DNA of 64,000 nucleotides, from assembly GCF_900111145.1 (NCBI RefSeq), contig NZ_FOIR01000001.1, forward strand, positions 379,501-443,500. Direction: 5' to 3'. The notes beneath the pieces were generated by a model, which saw nothing but the letters and a program-made list of their open reading frames with translations, did not search any database and was not told the DNA's origin. A program made the translations under genes and the position numbers. The first letter of the stretch is position 1; each line of letters starts with the position of its first letter. Of the stretch, positions 26,763 through 34,852 are shown in pieces. The DNA comes from Roseivirga pacifica (lineage in GTDB: Bacteria; Bacteroidota; Bacteroidia; Cytophagales; Cyclobacteriaceae).

Positions 26763-26800
26763 CGATTCAATCCCGTGTGGGAAGGAATGACTTGATGACA

Positions 26801-26831
26801 CAAACGTAAGGGCTGAAAAATTATATTCAAA
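26801..26831 (-). promoter_or_regulatory. Promoter of the SAM riboswitch-metX-hom transcript
   Basis: TTTG (26828-26831) and TACGTTTG (26801-26808), separated by 19 nt on the minus strand, match the Bacteroidetes consensus. Transcription should start near 26795-26798, about 35 nt before the aptamer. Confidence 0.75.
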
Positions 26832-26885
26832 ATGAAATTCTGAAAAATTGTTTCCGAACCCTGATTAAGGTGTAGTACCAGAGCC

Positions 26886-26960
26886 GATGTTGGTGTTGTC
26901 ACCAACATCATTTCACCAACATCCATTGCATATCAGCTTGTTGGTGACAACACCAACAAG
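26886..26960. repeat. Twin mirror-image palindromes
   Basis: Two 24-bp hairpins lie 27 bp apart. The first (26886-26909) has arms GATGTTGGTG/CACCAACATC around TTGT; the second (26937-26960) has arms CTTGTTGGTG/CACCAACAAG around ACAA. The 18-bp centres are exact reverse complements of one another, so the pair is itself an inverted repeat. A third half-site CACCAACATC is at 26914-26923. They lie between the metX promoter and the beta-propeller lipoprotein gene and have no T runs, so they are not terminators. Operator cluster or mobile-element trace are both possible. Confidence 0.75.
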
Positions 26961-27066
26961 GGGACACACAAAATAGGACGGGCAAAAGATAAATACTGAA
27001 AAAGCTTTTAAAGCCTTTTGGACTGTTGCGCTTTGATAAAACTATCTATTTAGTTATTTATAGGTG

Positions 27067-28095
27067 ATGAAAATACACACGCTCCTATTTGCTTCATTTG
27101 CCATTGCTTTGAGCTGCACAAACACTACTAAAGACAAGGTTATAGTAACGCCTACTTCTCTTACAAGTAAAGTGGTTTTTGATGATGTCGGCATCGGAAA
27201 AGCAGAACATATCCTCTTTCAGGCAAATAAACTGGTGGTCACCAAGAACCTTCCTGAGGAGTTAATATTAGTTTATGATTTGGCCTCAAGCAGCAGAACG
27301 ACAATGGGGCAGTATGGTGATGGGCCAGGTGAGATCCGCAACCCTTGGAGTCTGCAGAAAAGTAAAGAACCCGACCAAGTTTGGGTCGCGAGTATTGGGC
27401 AAAAGATGCTTTCTAAATTCAACATAGCAAGTGGTGATAGGTTGGCGGAAGAACAGATTAAACTAAAGGGAGAGGCCACTGTAATAATGGAGCCCCTAGC
27501 CTTAAACGATAGCCTGTTGATTGGTTCTAGCCTAGATGGCAAGTCCATATTTACTGTTTTCAATCGAGAGGGTGAAATAATTGAGCGCCTAGGAGATTGG
27601 TCTGAAAAAACGGAGTTTGGAGAATACCCAGCCCATGTCGTTTCCGCTTTGTATGAAGGCCGACTAAGAACCAATGGCAATCAGGTGCTCTACAGCTGCA
27701 TAGCTCTAGATCGTTTTATGCTATTGGATTTGGTCAAAATGGAAATGGAAGAGTTTCAGGGTCCATTCCATATTCAGCCTGAATTTGGTACAGTGCCAGA
27801 TAGAGGCGTTTCCGTGTTTGCACCCAGCCCAGACACGAAGTTTGGCTTTATAGATAGTTTTTTGTCTGATGATTATGTCTATCTGTTGTACTCTGGGCTT
27901 TCACCCAAAGAGATTACACAAACCGGTAAAATGGCCAACGACCTGTTGGTTTATGATTTAAAAGGAAATCTAGTCCATCACTTTTTGCTTGATGTAAGTT
28001 TGAAAGCATTTTCAATTGATGAAAATACCAATACAATTTATGGTTTAACAAGCTATGTAAATGATGACGCCAAAGTGGTTCAGTTTGAATTTTAG
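27067..28095 (+). CDS. 6-bladed beta-propeller lipoprotein
   Basis: A 342-residue lipoprotein; lipobox IALSC, lipidated Cys17. The body is a run of beta-strand repeats in the style of the Bacteroidetes TolB/NHL-like 6-bladed propellers (YGDGPGEIRNPWSLQ near 80-95 is the characteristic motif). ATG 27067 is chosen over the GTG one codon earlier. Function is unknown; relatives often sit near sugar or signalling genes. It is monocistronic, with the twin palindromes about 105 bp upstream as its only visible control element. Confidence 0.8.
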   Translation: MKIHTLLFASFAIALSCTNTTKDKVIVTPTSLTSKVVFDDVGIGKAEHILFQANKLVVTKNLPEELILVYDLASSSRTTMGQYGDGPGEIRNPWSLQKSKEPDQVWVASIGQKMLSKFNIASGDRLAEEQIKLKGEATVIMEPLALNDSLLIGSSLDGKSIFTVFNREGEIIERLGDWSEKTEFGEYPAHVVSALYEGRLRTNGNQVLYSCIALDRFMLLDLVKMEMEEFQGPFHIQPEFGTVPDRGVSVFAPSPDTKFGFIDSFLSDDYVYLLYSGLSPKEITQTGKMANDLLVYDLKGNLVHHFLLDVSLKAFSIDENTNTIYGLTSYVNDDAKVVQFEF

Positions 28096-28102
28096 TATTA
28101 AA

Positions 28103-28134
28103 AAAGCCCTAACAAGGTTACTTATTAGGGCTTT
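28103..28134 (-). terminator. Terminator of accD (may also serve the propeller gene)
   Basis: Perfect AAAGCCCTAA/TTAGGGCTTT stem with a 12-nt loop. The T run is strong on the minus strand and weak on the plus strand. Confidence 0.85.
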
Positions 28135-28155
28135 CAAATTCTTAAAAGAAAATAC

Positions 28156-29001
28156 TTACTTCTGTTCCAACATTCTCAAAAGCGTGGTCAACTGCTTTTT
28201 CAAATCTCTTCTGTCAACAATAAAGTCTAAGAAACCATGGTCTAGCACGAATTCCGCACTTTGGAAACCTTTTGGTAGGTCTTTTCCTACGGTATCGCGG
28301 ATTACACGAGGGCCCGCAAAACCAATTAAAGCACCAGGTTCAGCAATGTTAAAGTCGCCCAACATGGCATAAGATGCTGTAACACCACCGGTTGTTGGGT
28401 CAGTTAAAAGCGAAATGTATGGTACGCCAGCTTCGGCAAGCAAGGCAAGTTTTGCAGAGGTTTTCGCCATTTGCATTAGCGAGTAACCTGCTTCCATCAT
28501 ACGTGCTCCACCCGACTTAGAGATCATCAAGAAAGGTGTCTTTGTTTTCAAGGCATAGTCTATACCTCGTGCAATTTTTTCACCTACAACAGAACCCATA
28601 GAACCACCAATAAAGGCAAAGTCCATGCAAGAAACCACCAAGTCAACCCCGTTCATTTTACCGTATACAGTACGCACAGCGTCTTTCAATTGGGTTTTTT
28701 CGGTAGTGGCCTTAATTCTGTTTGGGTAAGGCTTGCTGTCTACAAACTTTAGCGGGTCGCCAGAAGTCATGTCAGCATCTAGCTCGGTAAACTTATTGTT
28801 ATCGAATAAAATTTCGAAATATTCCTTTGAACCAATTCTTACATGAAAGCCGTCTTCCGGACTCACATAAGCATTGTTTTTCAATTCTCTTGTATGAACG
28901 ATAGTTCCACCCGGGGTTTTATACCAAAGGCCATCAGGGGCATCTTTCTTTTGTTCCGTAGGGGTAGTTATTCCTTGTACTTTTCTTTGAAACCAACTCA
29001 T
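28156..29001 (-). CDS. accD: Acetyl-CoA carboxylase carboxyltransferase subunit beta, zinc ribbon lost
   Basis: A 281-residue subunit of the carboxyltransferase that makes malonyl-CoA with AccA. The crotonase-fold core is intact: [58 protein letters not shown] and [11 protein letters not shown]. The N-terminal region that normally holds a four-cysteine zinc ribbon reads [15 protein letters not shown] and [15 protein letters not shown] (about 27-57), with no Cys at any of the four sites and one residue fewer in the first knuckle. The gene has its own promoter and terminator. Function as AccD is still the best call, because flanking residues are conserved. Confidence 0.95.
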   Translation of the reverse strand: MSWFQRKVQGITTPTEQKKDAPDGLWYKTPGGTIVHTRELKNNAYVSPEDGFHVRIGSKEYFEILFDNNKFTELDADMTSGDPLKFVDSKPYPNRIKATTEKTQLKDAVRTVYGKMNGVDLVVSCMDFAFIGGSMGSVVGEKIARGIDYALKTKTPFLMISKSGGARMMEAGYSLMQMAKTSAKLALLAEAGVPYISLLTDPTTGGVTASYAMLGDFNIAEPGALIGFAGPRVIRDTVGKDLPKGFQSAEFVLDHGFLDFIVDRRDLKKQLTTLLRMLEQK

Positions 29002-29026
29002 AAGCTATTGTTTCTAAATAGGACGA

Positions 29027-29058
29027 CAAAAATAGGTCAAAACTTTTCTACCGCCAAA
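29027..29058 (-). promoter_or_regulatory. Promoter of accD
   Basis: TTTG (29055-29058) and TATTTTTG (29027-29034) on the minus strand with a 20-nt spacer, 25 bp before the start codon. Confidence 0.65.
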
Positions 29059-29111
29059 GACTCTTTGCACCAGTAATTGTGCAACCATTGCTCAAATAGT
29101 TAAATGAATGA

Positions 29112-29166
29112 TTGACTCCCTGTGTTTTACTTAGTTAATTTGCTGCGGAATGAACGTTCATTCCGC
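29112..29166 (+). promoter_or_regulatory. Promoter and 22-bp TetR operator
   Basis: TTG (29112-29114), 20-nt spacer, and TTAATTTG (29135-29142; one mismatch to TAnnTTTG) are followed at once by a perfect 22-bp palindrome at 29145-29166 with core AATGAACGTTCATT. The palindrome covers the expected transcription start, so binding would block initiation. Its position before the TetR gene indicates autorepression. Confidence 0.8.
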
Positions 29167-29180
29167 GTGTAAAATCACCC

Positions 29181-29762
29181 ATGGTGGAGCTAAAACAAGA
29201 CAAACGGACCGTAATTCTAGAGTCAACCCTACTGCTTTTGCGTGAGCACGGCTTTCACGGAACGCCTATTTCGCTAATTGCACAGCATGCCGGAGTGGGT
29301 GCGGGCACCATTTATCGCTACTTCGAGAATAAAGAGAAATTGATAAACGAGCTCTTTACTGAAATTAAAAAGCGGGTAATAAAAGCCATGCTGAAAGATT
29401 ACAGGGAAGAGGGCACCTACAAGGAGCGTTTTAAGCACCTATGGACCAACTTGGTAGAATATTGCATTAACCATCCTATTGAATTTCACTTTGTAGAGCA
29501 GTACAGGTATGCTCCCTTTATGAAGAATGGAACACGAGAAGAAACTTTTATCATTCTGGCACCTATCATGCAGTTCTTTATAGAGTCGAAAAGAGCCAAA
29601 GCGATGAAGGACTTTCCACTTTACACACTAATAGCATTGTTATATGGGCCAATAGTTTCTTTGGCCAAACTACATATAGATAGTAATCAAACTTTAACTA
29701 AAGAAAGAATAGAACAAGCCGCAGAAGCCTGCTGGGATGCGGTTTCATTAAAAGAAGAGTAA
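29181..29762 (+). CDS. TetR-family transcriptional repressor
   Basis: A 193-residue regulator. The N-terminal helix-turn-helix is LREHGFHGTPISLIAQHAGV-GAGTIYRYF (about 18-46), the typical TetR layout, followed by an all-helical ligand domain. A perfect operator palindrome lies 14 bp upstream. The ketoacyl-ACP synthase gene starts 1 bp after its stop, so the two form an operon and the inducer may be a fatty-acid or acyl-CoA-like compound; that last step is inference. Confidence 0.92.
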   Translation: MVELKQDKRTVILESTLLLLREHGFHGTPISLIAQHAGVGAGTIYRYFENKEKLINELFTEIKKRVIKAMLKDYREEGTYKERFKHLWTNLVEYCINHPIEFHFVEQYRYAPFMKNGTREETFIILAPIMQFFIESKRAKAMKDFPLYTLIALLYGPIVSLAKLHIDSNQTLTKERIEQAAEACWDAVSLKEE

Positions 29763-29763
29763 T

Positions 29764-30831
29764 ATGGCGGGAGTGATTATAGATGGTGTAGGAAGTTACA
29801 TTCCTACCCGAATAGTGAAGAATGAAGATTTTTTGAATGCCGATTTTTATCAGGAAAATGGAGAGCCTTTTCCGAATAGCAATGAGGTAATCATTCAAAA
29901 ATTTGAAAAGATAACAGGCATAAAAGAGCGCAGGTATGTAGAACCAGGGCAAACCACCTCGGACATTGCTGCCATTGCCGCAAAAAATGCCATTGCCAAT
30001 AGCTCAGTTACTGGCGAAGACCTAGACTACATTATTGTGGCGCACAACTTTGGCAACTTAGACAAAAACGGCAACCGTACCGACATGATGCCAAGCCTTG
30101 CCGCAAGGGTAAAGGAGCAGCTAGCAATAACAAACCCAAACACCACCTGCTTCGATTTGATTTTTGGCTGCCCAGGTTGGCTGCAAGGCGCCATTCAGGC
30201 TACACAGATGATTCGCAGTGGGGATGCCAAAGCGGTGATGGTAATTGGTGCCGAAACCCTTTCGAACATTGTAGATGACCACGATCGCGACTCGATGATT
30301 TTTGCTGATGGTGCTGGCGCTACAATCTTTACTGCCTCTAACACACCGGGCGGTTATATTAGCCAATGCTCTAGAACCGATGCACAGGAAGAGTTGAACT
30401 ACTTGGCTATGGGCAAGAGCTTTAAGCCCGATGTGGCCGAATCGCCAAGCCGATTTATAAAAATGAAAGGCCGAAAAATTTACGAATACGCTTTAGTGCA
30501 AGTAGCTAGCGCCATTAAATGCGCTATCGATAAAGCAGGCCTTGGTTTAGACGACATCAGTAAGGTGCTTATTCATCAGGCTAACGCTAAAATGGACGAG
30601 GCCATTCTGCTTAAGTTATTTAAGCTTTATGGTGTAAAGCGCGATGCTTTTGAATTAATGCCAATGACCATTGAATGGCTGGGTAATAGCTCTGTGGCTA
30701 CTATTCCTACCATGCTCGACTTATTGCAACAGGGTAAAATCGAAGGCCACTCATTAAACAAAGGCGACAAAGTAGTATTCGCCTCAGTTGGGGCCGGCAT
30801 GCACATTAATGCCATGGTTTACGAAATGTAG
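29764..30831 (+). CDS. 3-oxoacyl-ACP synthase III family protein (FabH-like)
   Basis: A 355-residue thiolase-fold condensing enzyme. The catalytic triad of KAS III enzymes can be placed: Cys136 in DLIFGCPGWLQG, His in VLIHQANAKM (about 275) and Asn in WLGNSSVATIP (about 305). It is longer than E. coli FabH and has PGW instead of the usual SGF after the Cys, so it may use an unusual starter acyl group. Being in a TetR-controlled operon, it is more likely a specialised or conditional enzyme than the housekeeping FabH. A terminator follows at 30858. Confidence 0.88.
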   Translation: MAGVIIDGVGSYIPTRIVKNEDFLNADFYQENGEPFPNSNEVIIQKFEKITGIKERRYVEPGQTTSDIAAIAAKNAIANSSVTGEDLDYIIVAHNFGNLDKNGNRTDMMPSLAARVKEQLAITNPNTTCFDLIFGCPGWLQGAIQATQMIRSGDAKAVMVIGAETLSNIVDDHDRDSMIFADGAGATIFTASNTPGGYISQCSRTDAQEELNYLAMGKSFKPDVAESPSRFIKMKGRKIYEYALVQVASAIKCAIDKAGLGLDDISKVLIHQANAKMDEAILLKLFKLYGVKRDAFELMPMTIEWLGNSSVATIPTMLDLLQQGKIEGHSLNKGDKVVFASVGAGMHINAMVYEM

Positions 30832-30857
30832 ACCGATAAAGTATTTATCGAAGAACA

Positions 30858-30894
30858 ATCGGCCTCTTACTTTAGTGAGAGGCTGATTTTTTTT
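30858..30894 (+). terminator. Terminator of the TetR-KAS III operon
   Basis: ATCGGCCTCT and AGAGGCTGAT pair (one G-U type mismatch), followed by eight T. Confidence 0.88.
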
Positions 30895-30951
30895 GGAAGC
30901 ACTCACCCCTGTCTACACCTTGTCTACGCATAAGGTGTTGTATATTAGTTG

Positions 30952-31124
30952 TTTGAGTTTTTCTTTGTACCAGTCTCAACTAAGTAAGCCAATAGAGTAG
31001 CCTCAACCTATGTAATTGGTGACGTGTTAGGCGTCTTACTTGTTGTATGTATCTATAGGCGCATAACTATAGATGTTTTGGTGAAGAAAAACTGGCCCTC
31101 AAGAAGTGATGGCCAGTTTTACTA
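30952..31124 (+). ncRNA. Candidate small RNA or structured leader of the TPR kinase
   Basis: The 314-bp space between two genes holds a promoter-like pair TTG (30920-30922)-N18-TATATTAG (30941-30948), a 7-bp inverted repeat ACACCTT/AAGGTGT over it (30915-30938), hairpins GACG/CGTC (31021-31035) and ATCTATAG/CTATAGAT (31051-31074), and a perfect AAAACTGGCC/GGCCAGTTTT hairpin with T-rich tail (31088-31125). The last looks like a terminator though no ORF precedes it. Either a ~170-nt RNA gene or an attenuator leader of the kinase gene that starts 20 bp later. Confidence 0.4.
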
Positions 31125-31145
31125 TTTTTATAAAAACATGCTAAG

Positions 31146-33584
31146 TTGAAGCCCTCAAAACCCTCATTCACCCGTACCATAAACAGCCTTAAATGTCTGT
31201 TCTTTATTGTAGCAGTTACGCTTCCAATCCGTCTATCTGCCCAAAGCGATCCTACAGAAGGACTAGCAGCACTTTCCGATTCAGTAGAGTATTATTTTTC
31301 ATCCAGAAATTTTGATAGAGGAATTGCATTGGCCGACTCGCTGTTCGCGCAAAAGGCTTTTGAAAAGCACCCCACGCTACACATCAATACGCGTTACTCT
31401 TTGGCAAAAATCTATATCCTGAAGGGAGAAGAAGCAAAAGCCAGAGAGATTCTTGACGTTGCGTATGACATGGCCTTGAGTAACGATACGGCCAGACTAG
31501 CAATTAGAGTAAACGACTTGCGTGCCAACTCCTACTTCGAAACTAGTAATTACGATAGCGCCCGAACATACTTTCATCTGTCGATGGTTTTGGCCGACTC
31601 ATTAGTGCCACGGGATTATCCGAGAACGCTCGCCAACATGGGTTTTATCAACGGCTTAGTAGGTGACGAAGAGCAAGAAATGGGCTACTACATTAAGATG
31701 CTCGAGGAGTTAGAAATCAACCCAGAGTACGATGGGCGTGGCTCTTTGCGCGCCATGGCATATGGTGGCCTGGGGGACTATTACAGCCGCACTGGCGAGT
31801 ACGAAAAGGCCAAACAACAGTACGAAGCAAAACTAAAGTTAGGGAGAGATACTGACCGTCCGGCCATGATTTACGAGGCTTCTTATGGTTTGGGTAATTT
31901 GTATGCCAAGTCTGATTATTACGACTTTGAAAAAAGCGAGGCTAACTACCTCAGAGTTACTCAAGACACAACCGAAAGGTATAAGTATTACAAAGGCCGC
32001 ACGCTTATAGTTTTAGGCAAACTGTACGAGCAAGCCGACAAAGATGCACAAGCACTAAAAGCGTTAGATGAAGCATTGACGTTTTTCAATGGAAGTAGTA
32101 GTGTTGATTACATAGCGCGCATACAGATTGAAACAGCCAAAATTCACTTTAAAAACAAACGCTATTCTGTTGCTGAAAATTTGGTGCGTCCAGCATTGGC
32201 TGAAGCGTTGGAAAACCGGCTGGCCTATCGCGAACGCGATGCACTTGGTGTTCTATACAAACTAGATTCTACCAAGGGTGACTACCGCGCCTCGCTTAGG
32301 CATTATCAGCGTTACCGAAATATTGAAGATTCGCTGCAAAGCAAAGACGCCAAAGAGCGCCTGCAAGAACTACAAGTAAAATACGAAACTGAGCAAACCG
32401 AAAAGCAGAACTTGCTGCTAAAAGGAGATTTGAACTTGAAAGAAGCCGAACTGAAGCAAAAAACCATACTGCAAATTGTGTTCATTGTGGTGTCTGGTCT
32501 TATGCTGATTATAGTGTTGTTGGTTTATAGAAGCTACAGGCGTAAGCAGCAACTAAATCACGAGTTGGCGTCTAAGAACGAAATTATTTCGGAGCAGAAA
32601 GACGAGTTACAGTTTAAAACTGACAAGCTTCAAATCATCAATTCACAACTCAAATCACTTTTCGATTTTAGAAAAGACCTTACGCGAATGATTGCCCATG
32701 ACATGAAGAATCCGCTCAATTCTATCATTGGCATATCTTCTTCAATGGGGCAAGATGAGCGGGTAAGCAACATTTCAAAGTCGGGTCACCAACTGCTCAA
32801 CCTTATTACCAACATGCTGGAGGTTGAGAAAATGGAGGAGGTAAAAATTGATCCCCAAAAGGAGTTGCTCTTTGTAGATGAGCTTATGAAAGAGGCTCGC
32901 GAGCAGGTAGAACTGCTGGTGGCCGCCAAGAGCATTTTATTACAAAATTTTCTACCTAAAGAATTGGCTATTGAAGCCGATAGGCAATTAATGGTGCGCG
33001 TGCTGGTGAATTTGTTAACCAACGCTATTAAGTATAGTGGCAATGGTGGGGCTATAAAAATTTACCATGGTCACGAAGAAAATAAGGTGGTTATAACCAT
33101 TGAAGATGAAGGCGTGGGAATCTCTAAAGAACGTGTTCCTTTCATCTTCGATAAGTTTTGGCAGGCCAACCAGCGCCAGTCTGGTTTGGCAACTTCAAAT
33201 GGTTTAGGGCTTACATATTGCAAGCTTGCGGTAGAAGCGCACGGAGGTACGATTGAAGCACAATCGGTTTTAGGCGAGGGCACAAAAATGGTTTTCGCAT
33301 TACCGTATGAAGGGCAAAAAATCAATAGTAAGCAGCGACCAGAGGAGCACCAAGAGTTGGGTTTTATTCTCAATGAAGATTTTGAAATACTTCAAAATTA
33401 TTGGGAGGCGCTTTCAACATTAAAGGTTTACGAGGTAAGTGCCGTAAAGCGAATACTCAAACAGTTAGATGCTGAAGGCATAAAATCAACCTGGAAGGAC
33501 GAGTTACTGAAGGCCGTTTACCAAGCCGATGAAGCCATGTTTGATGAACTATTAAACCTGATAAAACCGATAGCGAAAGAATAG
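31146..33584 (+). CDS. TPR-domain sensor histidine kinase
   Basis: An 812-residue membrane kinase. After a signal peptide (1-32, ending RLSAQ), TPR-like helical repeats fill about 35-400, a TM helix lies at about 440-462, a coiled coil follows, then HisKA with His518 in MIAHDMKNPLNSI and an ATPase domain (LLTNAIKYSG, IEDEGVGIS, GLGLTYCK). A further ~90 residues after the ATPase domain form an acidic helical tail. The start is TTG at 31146, supported by the signal peptide and by lack of another in-frame start. The response regulator at 33640 is its likely partner. Confidence 0.9.
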   Translation: MKPSKPSFTRTINSLKCLFFIVAVTLPIRLSAQSDPTEGLAALSDSVEYYFSSRNFDRGIALADSLFAQKAFEKHPTLHINTRYSLAKIYILKGEEAKAREILDVAYDMALSNDTARLAIRVNDLRANSYFETSNYDSARTYFHLSMVLADSLVPRDYPRTLANMGFINGLVGDEEQEMGYYIKMLEELEINPEYDGRGSLRAMAYGGLGDYYSRTGEYEKAKQQYEAKLKLGRDTDRPAMIYEASYGLGNLYAKSDYYDFEKSEANYLRVTQDTTERYKYYKGRTLIVLGKLYEQADKDAQALKALDEALTFFNGSSSVDYIARIQIETAKIHFKNKRYSVAENLVRPALAEALENRLAYRERDALGVLYKLDSTKGDYRASLRHYQRYRNIEDSLQSKDAKERLQELQVKYETEQTEKQNLLLKGDLNLKEAELKQKTILQIVFIVVSGLMLIIVLLVYRSYRRKQQLNHELASKNEIISEQKDELQFKTDKLQIINSQLKSLFDFRKDLTRMIAHDMKNPLNSIIGISSSMGQDERVSNISKSGHQLLNLITNMLEVEKMEEVKIDPQKELLFVDELMKEAREQVELLVAAKSILLQNFLPKELAIEADRQLMVRVLVNLLTNAIKYSGNGGAIKIYHGHEENKVVITIEDEGVGISKERVPFIFDKFWQANQRQSGLATSNGLGLTYCKLAVEAHGGTIEAQSVLGEGTKMVFALPYEGQKINSKQRPEEHQELGFILNEDFEILQNYWEALSTLKVYEVSAVKRILKQLDAEGIKSTWKDELLKAVYQADEAMFDELLNLIKPIAKE

Positions 33585-33639
33585 CCATAGATTTCGCTAG
33601 ATTAGTACCTTAAAACCGAATACTTTTTAACCTCAACCA

Positions 33640-34533
33640 ATGAACCGGGAAAAGAAAACCATACTAGTGGTTGACGATGAACCCGTTAACCTAGAGCTGA
33701 TTTTGGACCTGTTAGGTACAGAGTTCGAGGTGCTTTATGCATCGAACGGAGAGCGGGGCGTTCAGCTGACTACCGAAAAACTACCCGACTTGGTAATTAT
33801 GGACTGGGAAATGCCTGTAATGAACGGTATTGATGCAATTCTAAAAATAAAGGAGAACCCAGATACTGCCGACATCCCGATTATTGTAGCCACTGGAATA
33901 ATGACAGAGTCGAATGACCTGAAAACCGCTTTGGACATGGGTGCTGTCGACTTTTTGGCTAAACCGCTCAATCCAATAGAATTTAAAGCACGGCTAAATT
34001 CTGCACTTTCTCTTTCAGCATCTTACCAACAAATTAAAAAGCAAAAGCAAGAAATTGAGGCTTTTGCCGAGCAAGAAAAAAAGTTACTTGAAGAAAACAT
34101 TGAGGCCAAAGCACGCGAATTGACCTCTGCCGCCATTTTCGATTATCAGAAAAATGAATTACTTGCAAAGCTCATGAATGAGTTGTCGCGATTAGATTCG
34201 GTAACCAATCAAATGTACGCGCCAGAGATCAAGAAGATCTCAAGAGAAATAAAATCCTATCTAGACCTAGAGAAAAGCTGGACTAACTTTAAACTACACT
34301 TTGACGAAGTGAACCCAGGCTATTTGGAACGCCTGGCCGCCAAATACACCTCTCTTACACACAACGAACTCAAAGTGTGCGCCTATTTAAAAATTGGCTT
34401 GAACAATAAGGAAATCGCGCTACTAGCAAACATAGAGTCTGCCTCGGTACGCAGGGCGCTTACCCGCCTCAAAAAGAAGCTCGAATTAACTGTAGACGAA
34501 GATTTAAGGGATTTTATATTGGGATATAAATAA
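33640..34533 (+). CDS. Response regulator with coiled coil and LuxR-like C-terminal helix-turn-helix
   Basis: A 297-residue protein. The receiver domain (1-125) has VVDDE at 10-14, phospho-acceptor Asp55 in VIMDWEMPVMNG and the AKPLN lysine. A coiled coil (about 128-165) leads to a C-terminal HTH (about 228-290): SLTHNELKVCAYLKIGLNNK-EIALL..SVRRALTRLKKKL. It follows the TPR kinase by 55 bp and ends at a strong terminator, so the two form one signalling unit. Targets are unknown. Confidence 0.9.
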   Translation: MNREKKTILVVDDEPVNLELILDLLGTEFEVLYASNGERGVQLTTEKLPDLVIMDWEMPVMNGIDAILKIKENPDTADIPIIVATGIMTESNDLKTALDMGAVDFLAKPLNPIEFKARLNSALSLSASYQQIKKQKQEIEAFAEQEKKLLEENIEAKARELTSAAIFDYQKNELLAKLMNELSRLDSVTNQMYAPEIKKISREIKSYLDLEKSWTNFKLHFDEVNPGYLERLAAKYTSLTHNELKVCAYLKIGLNNKEIALLANIESASVRRALTRLKKKLELTVDEDLRDFILGYK

Positions 34534-34551
34534 CGCTTAAGCATCATAAAA

Positions 34552-34583
34552 AAACAGCCTCCCGATACTTCGAGAGGCTGTTT
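34552..34583. terminator. Bidirectional terminator
   Basis: Perfect AAACAGCCTC/GAGGCTGTTT stem between the convergent response-regulator and DUF4834 genes. The T run is stronger for the minus strand. Confidence 0.8.
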
Positions 34584-34588
34584 CTAAT

Positions 34589-34852
34589 TTATTTTACTTC
34601 CTCGTAATCCACATATTCTCCTCCTTTATAGTTTTCGGAGGATTTGCGGGGCTTCTTCTTTTGTGCATTCATTTCTACATCTACATTACCACCTGCCGGC
34701 CTGGTTTTTTGTCTGCTGGCTTGGCTTTGTTGTTGACGAAATTGTTGCTGTTGCTGCTGGGCTTGTTTTATCATGTTTCCGAAAAAGTATCGGAAAACAC
34801 CTTTAAAGATCCAGTAGCCAACAAATGCGAAAAGGAGGAATTTGAAGAACAT
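34589..34852 (-). CDS. DUF4834 family small membrane protein
   Basis: An 87-residue protein with one N-terminal membrane segment (FFKFLLFAFVGYWIFKGVF, 2-20), a glutamine-rich stretch (about 34-46), and a basic C-terminus ending KGGEYVDYEEVK. This is the DUF4834 pattern known only in Bacteroidetes. Its ATG overlaps the carB stop (TAATG), implying coupled translation. Function is unknown. Confidence 0.82.
   Translation of the reverse strand: MFFKFLLFAFVGYWIFKGVFRYFFGNMIKQAQQQQQQFRQQQSQASRQKTRPAGGNVDVEMNAQKKKPRKSSENYKGGEYVDYEEVK

Noticed and set aside
26720-26926. 68-codon minus-strand ORF upstream of metX
   Set aside because: It lies across the SAM riboswitch, its promoter and one palindrome; composition and position mark it as a chance ORF.
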